DNA from: Sphingomonas sp. PR090111-T3T-6A
Lineage (GTDB): Bacteria; Pseudomonadota; Alphaproteobacteria; Sphingomonadales; Sphingomonadaceae
Length of the DNA: 64,000 nt
Assembly (NCBI RefSeq): GCF_000383095.1
Contig: NZ_AORL01000021.1
Coordinates: forward strand, 186,001-250,000
Direction of reading: 5' to 3'
Under the pieces are notes generated by a model. It had not been told where the DNA came from. It was given only the letters and a program-made list of their open reading frames with translations, and searched no databases. The position numbers and the translations under genes are program-made. This document shows positions 25,425-32,799 of this stretch, piece by piece (positions within the stretch are counted from its first letter, which is position 1; each line of letters opens with the position of its first letter).

Positions 25425-25847
25425 TTACTCGTCGCTCTCGCTGTCGGGCACGGGGTCATGCCCCGAGATGCGGCGGGCGAGCGCCGCCGTCGCCGTATAG
25501 TCCCCGAAGTCGCCCGAAAGCTGGAGCACATGCTCGCTGCCCAGCGAGTCGGACGGGCTTTCGCCCAGCGGCTTGCCGTCGAGCGTGCAGGGCACCCGCG
25601 CGCCCTGTGCGACATGGATCGCGGCGGCGGCGGCCGGGGTCAGCGTGATCATCAGCGAAGGCTTGCCCGCCATGTCCGGGATGGCGCGCGCGTCGAGCAC
25701 GTCCTTCGCCGCAATGGGGTGGCCGGCGGCGGTGAAGACGCCGGTCGGATAGGCCTTGGCCTTCACGACGGCCGCGGCCGATGCGCTGCCCGCCAGCAGC
25801 AGGGCCGCTCCCAGGGCCAGGAGGAGGCGCTTACGCACGATCATCAT
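25425..25847 (-). CDS. Small exported protein, faintly like a SecD periplasmic head domain
   Basis: 140 residues with a signal peptide (LLLALGAALLLAGSASA). The mature part reads SLMITLTPAAAAAIHVAQG, PCTLDGKPLGESP and LQLSGDF, a pattern like the P1 head subdomain of SecD (large residue strand, LDG, then SG-F). The resemblance is by eye and short. The ATG at 25847 overlaps the sufE stop (ATGA), so it is co-transcribed with sufE. An acidic tail ends the protein. Function unknown. Confidence 0.6.
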   Translation of the reverse strand: MMIVRKRLLLALGAALLLAGSASAAAVVKAKAYPTGVFTAAGHPIAAKDVLDARAIPDMAGKPSLMITLTPAAAAAIHVAQGARVPCTLDGKPLGESPSDSLGSEHVLQLSGDFGDYTATAALARRISGHDPVPDSESDE

Positions 25848-26257
25848 GCCTTGGCATAGCGCGCGGCGGTCTGGTGGATCAACGCGATCATGTTGGGGAT
25901 GCCCTGGGTCCGGTTCGAACTCAGCTGATTCTTGAGGTCGAAGGGGGCCAGCGCCGCCGCGATGTCCATCTCCGCGATCTCCTCGGCCGGCTTGTCCTGC
26001 ACGGTCAGCAGCACCAGCGCGATGATCCCCTTGGTGATCGCCGCATTCGAGTCGGCGAGGAAGTGCAACCGTCCGCCTTCGGGCTGGGTGGGATAGACCC
26101 ACACCGCGGCCGAGCAGCCCCGCACCAGCGTGGCGTCGGTCTTGAGCGCGTCGGGCATGGGTTCCAGCGCGCGGCCCAGGTCGATCAGGAGGCGGTAGCG
26201 GTCGTCGGCATCGAGGAACTCATATTCCTCGCGGACATCATCGAGCGTCGCGGTCAT
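25844..26257 (-). CDS. sufE: SufE family sulfur acceptor
   Basis: 137 residues, the SufE length. LIDLGRALEPMP, the active Cys in VRGCSAAVW and FDLKNQLSSNRTQGIPNM match the family. SufE takes persulfide from the SufS cysteine desulfurase for Fe-S assembly. No suf operon lies here; the nearest desulfurases are the tandem pair at 7.5-9.7 kb. No strong Shine-Dalgarno precedes the ATG. Confidence 0.9.
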   Translation of the reverse strand: MTATLDDVREEYEFLDADDRYRLLIDLGRALEPMPDALKTDATLVRGCSAAVWVYPTQPEGGRLHFLADSNAAITKGIIALVLLTVQDKPAEEIAEMDIAAALAPFDLKNQLSSNRTQGIPNMIALIHQTAARYAKA

Positions 26258-26317
26258 GGGAGGCGGTTAGCAGGCCCGGGCGCCTCGAAAAAGAGCAAGA
26301 GGGAAAAGGTGCCGGGA

Positions 26318-26551
26318 TCAGAGATCGATCCCGGCGGCAATGGCCTCGAGCTTGCGGATGCGCTCCTTGAGGTCGGCCAGCTCGATGCGGGCGCCGGCAG
26401 GCGGCGGCGTGGTCAGCTCGCGGTCGTTGGTGAGGGCGAGGCGCTGGAGGTCCAGCCAGCCGCGCCAGCCGCTGAGCGCCGCCGCGGTGAGCATGGCCAG
26501 GCCGCCCAGGCCCGCGATCGAAAGCGTGATGATGGAGAAAGTCTCGGTCAT
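26318..26551 (-). CDS. Small PspB-like membrane/coiled-coil protein (fourth of set)
   Basis: 77 residues: one N-terminal transmembrane helix (about 5-28), then a Pro-containing linker and a short amphipathic end ELADLKERIRKLEAIA. The end matches the shared motif of its three upstream neighbours only in its first half (R-h-x-x-L-E-x-h), so it is a shortened or drifting member. AGGA lies about nine bases before the ATG. Last gene of the psp operon, 60 bases before sufE. Function unknown. Confidence 0.65.
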   Translation of the reverse strand: MTETFSIITLSIAGLGGLAMLTAAALSGWRGWLDLQRLALTNDRELTTPPPAGARIELADLKERIRKLEAIAAGIDL

Positions 26552-26581
26552 CGCTACTGTCCTTGGATGTGCGCGGGCCGC

Positions 26582-26836
26582 TTACGGGCGGTCGCGCAGG
26601 GACTCGATCTCGCGATCGAGCGAACTCGAACTGTCGGTGGCGATCCGCTCCAGCGTGGCGACGCGCGCCTTGAGCTGGCGGATTTCCTCGCGGAGCGCCT
26701 GAGCCTCGGGATCGGGGCCAGGACGGGCGACCATCTCCTCGCCCTTCCAGCGGCGCACCACGCCATATTTGGCCCTGAGCACGCTGGCGATCGCTCCGAT
26801 GGCGACGATCGCCACAACCATCTCGAACGGGTTCAT
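26582..26836 (-). CDS. Small PspB-like membrane/coiled-coil protein (third of set)
   Basis: 84 residues. N-terminal transmembrane helix, basic stop-transfer segment (RRWKGEE) and a coiled coil ending RVATLERIATDSSSSL then DREIESLRDRP. The end is nearly the same as in the two upstream neighbours and resembles the PspB coiled coil. GGGAG precedes the ATG. The topology (N-out or N-in helix, cytoplasmic coil) fits a partner of PspA/PspC, which is inference from context. Confidence 0.7.
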   Translation of the reverse strand: MNPFEMVVAIVAIGAIASVLRAKYGVVRRWKGEEMVARPGPDPEAQALREEIRQLKARVATLERIATDSSSSLDREIESLRDRP

Positions 26837-26869
26837 CTCTTACTCTCCCTGTCTTCAGTGCAGGATTGT

Positions 26870-27127
26870 CTAGTTGAGGGGCTGATCGCGCAGCCGCTCG
26901 ATCTCTTCGGCAAGGTTGGTGGAGCGATCGGTGATGATGCGCTCCAGAACGGCCATCCGCTGCTCCAGCCTCTCGGTCTTGGCGGCGTATTGCGCGGCCT
27001 TCTCAGCGGTCTGGGTGGACATCAGTTCGAGCTGCCGCTCCTTGAACCTGATCCACATCTTGAGGATGCCGCCGACACCGAAAACGAGGATCGCGGTGAC
27101 GGGGATGATGAAGGGGCTGAAGAACAT
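26870..27127 (-). CDS. Small PspB-like membrane/coiled-coil protein (second of set)
   Basis: 85 residues. A transmembrane helix (about 4-26), then a long heptad-rich helix containing ERQLELMSTQ and finishing RMAVLERIITDRSTNL, AEEIERLRDQ. This is the most PspB-like of the set in length and layout: one helix, charged knee, coiled coil. AAAGGA lies about nine bases upstream of the ATG. It is 20 bases from its upstream neighbour, so operonic. Confidence 0.7.
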   Translation of the reverse strand: MFFSPFIIPVTAILVFGVGGILKMWIRFKERQLELMSTQTAEKAAQYAAKTERLEQRMAVLERIITDRSTNLAEEIERLRDQPLN

Positions 27128-27147
27128 CGTTCGCGTCCTTTGATCCG

Positions 27148-27477
27148 TCAGTTGGCCGGGCCGCGCAGCGTGTCGATCTCGCGATCAAGACGATAGGCGC
27201 CGTCGGTGACGATCCGCTCGACATTGGCGAGCCGATCCTTGAGCGATCCGATCTCGGCGCGGAGCTGGGCGTTTTCCTGCGTCAGCAGCTTCACGCGCTC
27301 GTCCGTCTCGGTGTTGCGAAGGGGATGGATCGCCTTTCCCCAGCTACTCTCCAGCGGATAGCCGTTGCTGATCCGCAGCCATGTCGTGAACACCCATCCG
27401 GCAATTCCGGCGAAGGCCACGATCAGCCCGCCCAGCAGGATGAAAGGGAGCAACTGCATGAAAGCGTCATGTGCCAT
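27148..27477 (-). CDS. Small PspB-like membrane/coiled-coil protein (first of set)
   Basis: 109 residues. One transmembrane helix (about 8-33), an extracytoplasmic or linker segment with SSWGKAIHPLRNTETD, then a coiled coil with RLANVERIVTDGAYRL and DREIDTLRG at the end. Longer than its neighbours because of the linker. GAGGAGG stands about nine bases before the ATG. It lies 24 bases after pspC on the same strand. Confidence 0.7.
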   Translation of the reverse strand: MAHDAFMQLLPFILLGGLIVAFAGIAGWVFTTWLRISNGYPLESSWGKAIHPLRNTETDERVKLLTQENAQLRAEIGSLKDRLANVERIVTDGAYRLDREIDTLRGPAN

Positions 27478-27501
27478 GATTTCCCCTCCTCCCCGAGGCG
27501 T

Positions 27502-27885
27502 TCAGCGCAGGCTGTCGATCTCGTCGGCGAGCCGGCGATTGTGGCTGGTGTAGTAGACCTCGAGGTCCGACAGGCGGCGATCGATGTCGCGGAAGCGGCT
27601 GCGAACGTCGCGGACCGAGTTGCCCGGCTTGGCGCGCACGCCCTGCCAGAAGCGCTGGTCCTCGCGGCTCATGTCCTCGAACTCGACCGGCTTGTCGCTC
27701 GCGAGCCAAGCGGTGATCCAGTAGGCCAGCAGCGTCCAGGGGAAGCCGCCGATGAAGGTGAGGATCACCAGCCCGACACGCACCAGCGTGACGTCGAGCC
27801 CGGTATAGTCGGCGATGCCGGAGCAGACGCCGAGCCACTTGGCATTCCGCTTGTCGAGATAGAATTTCGTGTGACGGGCGGACAT
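27502..27885 (-). CDS. pspC: Phage shock protein C (PspC domain)
   Basis: 127 residues. The PspC domain covers the first 65: FYLDKRNAKWLGVCSGIADYTG, then a transmembrane helix LVRVGLVILTFIGGFPWTLLAYW. A cytoplasmic coiled coil follows and ends SDLEVYYTSHNRRL, ADEIDSLR, the same closing motif as the small neighbours. With PspB it senses inner-membrane stress and releases PspF from PspA. The ATG at 27885 has AAAGGG seven bases upstream; an ATG seven codons earlier is unlikely. Confidence 0.92.
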   Translation of the reverse strand: MSARHTKFYLDKRNAKWLGVCSGIADYTGLDVTLVRVGLVILTFIGGFPWTLLAYWITAWLASDKPVEFEDMSREDQRFWQGVRAKPGNSVRDVRSRFRDIDRRLSDLEVYYTSHNRRLADEIDSLR

Positions 27886-27916
27886 GGGTTTACCCTTTCG
27901 GATCAAGGATTTCGGC

Positions 27917-28198
27917 TCAGGCGCGGCCCTGCCAGTCGTCGCTGTCGCGCAAGGGGCGCTCGACGCGCTCGCCGGCTGTGGGGCGCCAGTTGGGATTGTC
28001 GGCAGCGACGATCCGCTCGATGGTGGCGAGCCGCTCGTCGAGCCGGCGGGCCAGATCGTGCAGGCCGTCGAGCAGGTTCTCGTCCTCGATCGAGAGGCCG
28101 CGGGCCCGCTTCCACTGGGTGACGTAGTGGAAGATGATCCACGGCAGCCCGATGAAGAGCATGCCCACGATCACGATCGGGAGGAAGACGTCCTCCAT
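27917..28198 (-). CDS. pspB: Phage shock protein B
   Basis: 93 residues, longer than the about 75 of the enterobacterial protein. N-terminal transmembrane helix (VFLPIVIVGMLFIGLPWIIF), basic knee and a coiled coil LHDLARRLDERL followed by the family-typical ATIERIVAADNPNW. An extra acidic/arginine tail follows. Works with PspC as the membrane stress sensor. Starts four bases after the pspA stop with AGGAGG inside the pspA 3' end. Confidence 0.92.
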   Translation of the reverse strand: MEDVFLPIVIVGMLFIGLPWIIFHYVTQWKRARGLSIEDENLLDGLHDLARRLDERLATIERIVAADNPNWRPTAGERVERPLRDSDDWQGRA

Positions 28199-28202
28199 GG
28201 CC

Positions 28203-28883
28203 TCAACCCTCCTGGCTGGTGGTCCGGCCGAGGCGGGCCTTCAGGGCCTCCAGCTCGGCGTCGACCTTCTCGGATGAACGGAGATCGGCGATCTCCTCCT
28301 CGAGCGACTTGGGCGCGGTGCCCATGCCGGCGGCCTCGGCGCGTCCTTCCGCGAAGTCCACGCGGCGCTCCAGCGTCTCGAAGCGGCTGAACGCCTCGTC
28401 GACCTTGGGGCCGTTGGTCATCTCGCGCAGGCGGGCGCGGTTCTGCGCGCTCTCCAGACGGGCGACGATCGAGTTCTGGCGGGCACGCGCCTCGCGCAGC
28501 TTGTTCTGGAGCTTGGTGATGTCCGCTTCGGACGCCTGAAGCGCCTCGTCGAGCGCAGAGATCTCCTCGCGCAGCCGGTCGGCCATGTCGCCGGCCTTCT
28601 GCTTCTCGAGCAGGGCGGCCTTGGCGAGATCCTCGCGGCCCTTGGAGAGCGCCAGCTCCGCCTTCTCGGTCCAGCTCTCCTGGAGCTTGTCGAGCTTGGC
28701 GATGTGGCGGCGCATTTCCTTCTGGTCGGCGATGGTGCGGGCCGCCGAGGCGCGAACCTCGATCAGCGTCTCTTCCATCTCCATGATGATCATGCGGATC
28801 ATCTTCGCCGGATCCTCCGCCCGATCGAGCAGATCGGTGACGTTGGCGGCGATGATGTCCCTCGTGCGGGAGAAGATGCCCAT
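28203..28883 (-). CDS. pspA: Phage shock protein A
   Basis: 226 residues, almost entirely heptad coiled coil, with the amphipathic N-terminal helix GIFSRTRDIIAANVTDLLDR and the PspF-binding region containing EDPAKMIRMIIMEMEE. PspA inhibits PspF in unstressed cells, and on stress forms ESCRT-III-like assemblies that stabilise the inner membrane. Start at 28883 is fixed by the conserved N-terminus and GAGGAG upstream; the open frame beyond runs antisense to pspF. Confidence 0.96.
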   Translation of the reverse strand: MGIFSRTRDIIAANVTDLLDRAEDPAKMIRMIIMEMEETLIEVRASAARTIADQKEMRRHIAKLDKLQESWTEKAELALSKGREDLAKAALLEKQKAGDMADRLREEISALDEALQASEADITKLQNKLREARARQNSIVARLESAQNRARLREMTNGPKVDEAFSRFETLERRVDFAEGRAEAAGMGTAPKSLEEEIADLRSSEKVDAELEALKARLGRTTSQEG

Positions 28884-28951
28884 AGAAATCGCTCCTCGTG
28901 GAAAGTGTGTAAGGCCGGACGGGAAAGGGGACCCCCGCCCGGCCGGATCGG

Positions 28952-29071
28952 TCAGGCAGCAGCCGGACCGACCGCGGCGGCCAGACAGACGATGCTGGCG
29001 GCGGCCGTCGCGAAAAGAGAGACGAGCGCGGTGGCGATCCGGCTGCCCATGATAACGTCGAAGTGGACCAT
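28952..29071 (-). CDS. 39-residue hydrophobic leader peptide, first gene of the psp operon
   Basis: A 40-codon frame (ATG 29069-29071, TGA at 28952) with GGAGAAG about seven bases upstream. The product is basic/polar for eleven residues and then one hydrophobic Ala-rich helix (residues 12-39), so it is a tiny membrane or signal-like peptide. It lies between the sigma-54 promoter at 29126-29143 and pspA, 68 bases before the pspA ATG. Too short for most gene callers. No family recognised; reality rests on its ribosome site, position and coding-like helix. Confidence 0.6.
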   Translation of the reverse strand: MVHFDVIMGSRIATALVSLFATAAASIVCLAAAVGPAAA

Positions 29072-29125
29072 GATGCTTCTCCAACCTGATCTCGTGAACC
29101 GCGCTCGGCGGTGACGTGAAGATCA

Positions 29126-29143
29126 ATGCAGGAGGTGTGCCAA
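29126..29143 (-). promoter_or_regulatory. Sigma-54 promoter of the psp operon
   Basis: Read on the minus strand: TTGGCACACCTCCTGCAT. The -24 GG and -12 GC are separated by exactly ten bases, matching the YTGGCAC-N5-TTGCW consensus with one change in the -12 element. It points at the leader gene and pspA, giving a 5' leader of about 45 bases. Sigma-54 control by PspF is the known mode for psp operons. Confidence 0.85.
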
Positions 29144-29215
29144 TTCCAAAAACCTCCATTTTCGGGCGCTTCTGGTGTATCGCTAAAATAATACGCCGCG
29201 CAGGGCTTGCCAAAG

Positions 29216-29234
29216 GTTGGTGAATTGCACCAAC
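29216..29234. promoter_or_regulatory. Palindromic candidate PspF binding site (UAS)
   Basis: GTTGGTG-AATTG-CACCAAC is a perfect 7-bp inverted repeat centred about 90 bases upstream of the psp -12 element, the normal distance for an enhancer site. It ends ten bases before the pspF ATG, so bound PspF could also repress its own gene, as in Escherichia coli. Binding by PspF is inference. Confidence 0.55.
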
Positions 29235-29243
29235 TTCGTGGCC

Positions 29244-30272
29244 ATGGATCGCGACGTGAAATTCATCGGCGAATCGACCGCCTTTCTCGATGCGGTCGAA
29301 CGCGCCAGTCGGGCCGCCGGGCTCAACCGTCCCGTGTTGGTGATCGGCGAGCGCGGCACCGGCAAGGAACTGATCGCCGAGCGCCTTCACCACCTGTCGC
29401 CGCGCTGGTCCGGCCCGCTGGTGACGCTCAATTGCGCAGCCCTGCCCGAGACGCTGATCGAGGCGGAGCTGTTCGGCCATGAAGCCGGTGCCTTCACCGG
29501 TGCAACCAAGGCCCGCGCGGGCCGCTTCGAGGAGGCGGACGGCGGCACGCTCTTCCTCGACGAGCTGGCGACGCTGTCGTCCGGCGCGCAGGAGAGGCTG
29601 CTGCGCGCGGTGGAATATGGCGAGGTCACGCGGATCGGCTCCTCGCGTCCTGTGCGGGTGGACGTCCGCATCGTCGCGGCCACCAACGAGCATCTGCCCT
29701 CGCTGGTCGATGCAGGGCGATTCCGCGCCGATCTGCTCGATCGTCTCTCCTTCGAGGTCGTGACCTTGCCGCCGTTGCGTCATCGCGACGGGGATGTGCC
29801 GGTGCTGGTCGACTATTTCGGGCAGCGCATGGCGTTCGAGCTGGGCTGGACCGACTGGAAGGGATTTTCCCCCAAGGCGCTGGCGACGCTGGTCGGGCAT
29901 GACTGGCCCGGCAATGTCCGCGAGCTGCGCAACGTGATCGAGCGCGCCGTCTATCGCTGGGACGAGCCCGGCAGGCCGGTCGACGCGATCGAGTTCGATC
30001 CCTTCGCTTCGCCCTGGCGTCCGCAAGGACAGGCGGCGCGGCCGGCCATGACGGCGGAGCCACGCCCCGCGCAGACGGTGGCCGTGATCGAGGAGCCCGA
30101 GGTCAACGATTTCCGCGCCGCTTGCGATGCCTATGAGAAGAAATTGCTGGAGGCCGCGCTCAAGCGCTGCCGCTTCAACCAGCGAACCACGGCGGCGGCG
30201 CTCGCGCTCACCTACGACCAGCTTCGCCACGCTTTGAGGCGTCACAATCTGCTGGATCGCACCGGCGCCTGA
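29244..30272 (+). CDS. pspF: Psp operon transcriptional activator PspF (sigma-54 enhancer-binding protein)
   Basis: 342 residues. No N-terminal sensor domain, as expected for PspF; the AAA+ domain starts at once with Walker A GERGTGKE, the sigma-54 contact loop GAFTGA, Walker B GGTLFLDELATL and the arginine-finger region. A C-terminal helix-turn-helix (FNQRTTAAALALTYDQLRHA) follows. PspA holds it inactive until stress. The ATG at 29244 gives a standard N-terminus; a TTG at 29217 lies within the palindrome. Confidence 0.95.
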   Translation: MDRDVKFIGESTAFLDAVERASRAAGLNRPVLVIGERGTGKELIAERLHHLSPRWSGPLVTLNCAALPETLIEAELFGHEAGAFTGATKARAGRFEEADGGTLFLDELATLSSGAQERLLRAVEYGEVTRIGSSRPVRVDVRIVAATNEHLPSLVDAGRFRADLLDRLSFEVVTLPPLRHRDGDVPVLVDYFGQRMAFELGWTDWKGFSPKALATLVGHDWPGNVRELRNVIERAVYRWDEPGRPVDAIEFDPFASPWRPQGQAARPAMTAEPRPAQTVAVIEEPEVNDFRAACDAYEKKLLEAALKRCRFNQRTTAAALALTYDQLRHALRRHNLLDRTGA

Positions 30273-30303
30273 ACGGCGACTCGTCCGTTTCGCGTCCGTT
30301 CCA

Positions 30304-30319
30304 TGAGAATGCTTCGCAA
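30304..30319. promoter_or_regulatory. Fur-like box upstream of sodB
   Basis: TGAGAATGCTTCGCAA differs by one base from the common Fur half-box arrangement TGAGAATGATTCGCAA. It lies about 80 bases before the sodB ATG, where a promoter would be. The match is by eye. Confidence 0.5.
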
Positions 30320-30396
30320 CAGGCGTTTTCGCTGCACTTTTGGCGGGCGGAGGCGTTAGGGGAGCCAAGCTGGATTCCCAACCAAGGAGACGCCTG

Positions 30397-31023
30397 ATGG
30401 CCTTCATCCTCCCCCCGCTTCCGTTCGAGAAGACTGCGCTCGACCCGATCATGTCGGCCGAGACCTTCGATTATCACCACGGCAAGCATCACAACGCTTA
30501 TGTGCAGAAGGTCAATGGCTGGGAGGCCGAAAAGGGCCTCGCGGGCAAGACGCTCGTCGAAGTGACCAAGCTCGCCAAGGACAAGGGCGACAAGGGCCTG
30601 TTCAACAACGCGGCCCAGATCTGGAACCACAGCTTCTTCTGGCAGTGCCTCGCGCCGGCCGGCTCGACCAAGCCTTCGGAGAAGCTCGCCAAGCTGATCG
30701 ACGATTTCGGCGGCCAGGACGCGCTCATCGCCAAGCTCAAGGAAGAGGCCGTCGGCCACTTCGCGAGCGGCTGGGCGTGGCTGGTGCTGGACGGCGGCGC
30801 GCTTAAGGTGACGTCGCTGCACGACGCCGACACGCCGGTGGTCTATGACGGCATGAAGCCGCTCCTGACCCTCGATGTGTGGGAGCACGCCTATTACATC
30901 GATTATCGCAACGCCCGCCCGGACTTCGCCGAGAAGGTGCTGAAGAACGTCGTGAACTGGGACTTCGTGTCGCAGAACCTCGACGGCGAGGGCGTCAGCC
31001 GCGCCGATCAGCAGCCGGCGTAA
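30397..31023 (+). CDS. sodB: Superoxide dismutase, iron type
   Basis: 208 residues. Metal ligands by family position: His27 (in DYHHGKHH), His78 (IWNHSFFW), Asp160 and His164 (LDVWEHAYYIDY). AAQIWNH and FASGWAWL favour the Fe or cambialistic form over Mn; the active-site Gln from the N-terminal domain is present (Gln74). No signal peptide, so cytosolic. AAGGAGA stands six to seven bases before the ATG. A Fur-like box upstream suggests iron-responsive expression. Confidence 0.93.
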   Translation: MAFILPPLPFEKTALDPIMSAETFDYHHGKHHNAYVQKVNGWEAEKGLAGKTLVEVTKLAKDKGDKGLFNNAAQIWNHSFFWQCLAPAGSTKPSEKLAKLIDDFGGQDALIAKLKEEAVGHFASGWAWLVLDGGALKVTSLHDADTPVVYDGMKPLLTLDVWEHAYYIDYRNARPDFAEKVLKNVVNWDFVSQNLDGEGVSRADQQPA

Positions 31024-31038
31024 ACCGGTCCGCGATGC

Positions 31039-31061
31039 GGCCCTCTCGTCAGGAGAGGGCC
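31039..31061. terminator. Hairpin after sodB
   Basis: GGCCCTCTC-GTCAG-GAGAGGGCC, a perfect 9-bp stem, between the converging sodB and yciB genes. No T-run follows, so intrinsic termination would be weak or Rho-assisted. Confidence 0.6.
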
Positions 31062-31105
31062 GGACAGGAGCCTGTGCGAGCCTTGGCGGTTCGCGCGGGC
31101 TTCTT

Positions 31106-31768
31106 TCATTCCTCGGGCGGGCAGTCGGCGATGGCGGCCATGGCGCTTTCGCCGAGGCCATGCTTCATCAGCATCGGGATGTTGGCGAGCGCGAAGAGCA
31201 TGGTGGCCGGGATCGCCCCCCACAGCTTGTAGCCCACCCACACGCCGGTGCTGAAATTGCGCCAGACGATCTCGTTGGCGACGGCCATCAGGACGAAGAA
31301 CAGCGCCCAGTTCCGCGACAGGATCACCCAGCCGCGCTCGTTCAATCCGGGATAGGCATTGCCCAGCGCGAGGCGAAGCGTCGGCTTGCCGGTGAAGAGG
31401 CCGAAGAAGAGGATGCCCGACACCATCAGATAATAGAGGGTGGGCTTGATCTTGATGATCCAGTCCTTGTGCAGCCAGATGGTGAGGCCGCCGAGGATCA
31501 GCACCATGGCGCTCGAGAACCATTGCATCGGGGAGATGCGGCCAAAGCGCATCAGCGAGATGAGCATCGCCGCCCCCGTCGCCGCCATGAAGATGCCGGT
31601 CGACGCATAGATATTCTTCGCCGTCAGCGAGTAGGCGATGAAATAGACGACCAGCGGCCCCAGATCGAGCGCGAGGCGCAGCATCGGTCCGGCTTCCGGC
31701 TTCGCGGCGGCGGCAGTGGTGGTGGTCAACTCGATCCTCTCGTCTCTCGCCCGTGCCAGTCGGGCCAT
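31106..31768 (-). CDS. yciB: Inner-membrane-spanning protein YciB (septation protein A family)
   Basis: 220 residues with five to six transmembrane helices. LDLGPLVVYFIAY, KPTLYYLMVSGILFFGLFTG and NEIVWRNFSTGVWVGYKLWG are family blocks. YciB/IspZ proteins affect envelope integrity and division. The N-terminal 28 residues are polar and low-complexity; a TTG at 31729 with AGAGG six bases upstream is a credible alternative start. It follows ftsY by 89 bases on the same strand. Confidence 0.88.
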   Translation of the reverse strand: MARLARARDERIELTTTTAAAAKPEAGPMLRLALDLGPLVVYFIAYSLTAKNIYASTGIFMAATGAAMLISLMRFGRISPMQWFSSAMVLILGGLTIWLHKDWIIKIKPTLYYLMVSGILFFGLFTGKPTLRLALGNAYPGLNERGWVILSRNWALFFVLMAVANEIVWRNFSTGVWVGYKLWGAIPATMLFALANIPMLMKHGLGESAMAAIADCPPEE

Positions 31769-31857
31769 TCCATCACTATAGCGGAAATCGCCCTGACGGT
31801 TGATGAACGCTTCGGCGGGATGGATGTCCCCAGCGATGGCGCGCGGGGAAATGTGGC

Positions 31858-32799
31858 TTAGTCCACCCGATCCTTGGAGCGGGCGATGAGGCTGGCGACC
31901 TCGTCGGGATCGAAGGGGCGGAAATCGTCCAGCGTCTCGCCCACGCCGATGGCGTGGATCGGGAGGCCGAACTTCTCCGCCGCCGCGACGAGGACGCCGC
32001 CCTTGGCGGTCCCGTCGAGCTTGGTCATGACGAGACCGGTGACGCCGGCTTCCTTGCCGAACACCTCGATCTGGTTGAGCGCGTTCTGGCCGGTGGTGGC
32101 GTCGAGCACCAGCACGACGTCATGGGGGGCTGCAGGGTTCAGGCGGCCGAGAACGCGGCGGATCTTGGACAGCTCGTCCATCAGACCCGCCTTGTTCTGG
32201 AGGCGGCCGGCGGTGTCGACGATCAGCACGTCGGTGCCGATCGCGGTGCCCTGCTTCACGCCTTCCCAGACGAGGCTGGCCGCATCGCCACCCTCTGCGC
32301 CGGTGATGATCGGCACGCCGATGCGCTCCGCCCACACCTTGAGCTGGCCGATCGCGGCCGCGCGGAACGTGTCGCCGGCGACGAGCATCACCTGATAGTC
32401 CTGCTCCTGGAGCAGGTGGGCGAGCTTGGCGATGGTGGTGGTCTTGCCCGAGCCGTTGACGCCGATGACGAGGATCACCTGCGGGCGCGGGAACGCCTCG
32501 ATCTCCAGCGGCTTGGCAACGGGGCGGAGGATCTTGGCGACCTCCTCGGCGACGATGCCGCGCAGGGCCGTCTCGTCGAGCCCCTTCTCGTAGCGTTCGT
32601 CCTCGAGACGGGCGCGGACGCGGGCCGCCGTCGTTGGCCCGAGGTCGGAGGCGATCAGGGCCTCCTCGATCTCGTCGAGCGTCTCGCGGTCCAGCTTCTC
32701 CTTGGTGAAGAGGCTCTGGAGATTGTCGCCCAGCCGTTCGGAGGTGCGGCGGAAGCCGGCGACCAGCTTCTCGTGCCATGCGCTAGGGGTGTCGCTCAC
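31858..32799 (-). CDS. ftsY: Signal recognition particle receptor FtsY
   Basis: 313 residues. A short N region without the long acidic A domain of Escherichia coli, then the helical N domain (EALIASDLGPTTAARVR) and the GTPase with G1 GVNGSGKTTTIAKLA, DTFRAAA, G3 VDTAGR and G4 TKLDGTAKGG. It docks SRP-ribosome complexes at the membrane. Starts at GTG, overlapping the mtaB stop by GTGA. Partners ffh and ffs are in this window. Confidence 0.96.
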   Translation of the reverse strand: MSDTPSAWHEKLVAGFRRTSERLGDNLQSLFTKEKLDRETLDEIEEALIASDLGPTTAARVRARLEDERYEKGLDETALRGIVAEEVAKILRPVAKPLEIEAFPRPQVILVIGVNGSGKTTTIAKLAHLLQEQDYQVMLVAGDTFRAAAIGQLKVWAERIGVPIITGAEGGDAASLVWEGVKQGTAIGTDVLIVDTAGRLQNKAGLMDELSKIRRVLGRLNPAAPHDVVLVLDATTGQNALNQIEVFGKEAGVTGLVMTKLDGTAKGGVLVAAAEKFGLPIHAIGVGETLDDFRPFDPDEVASLIARSKDRVD

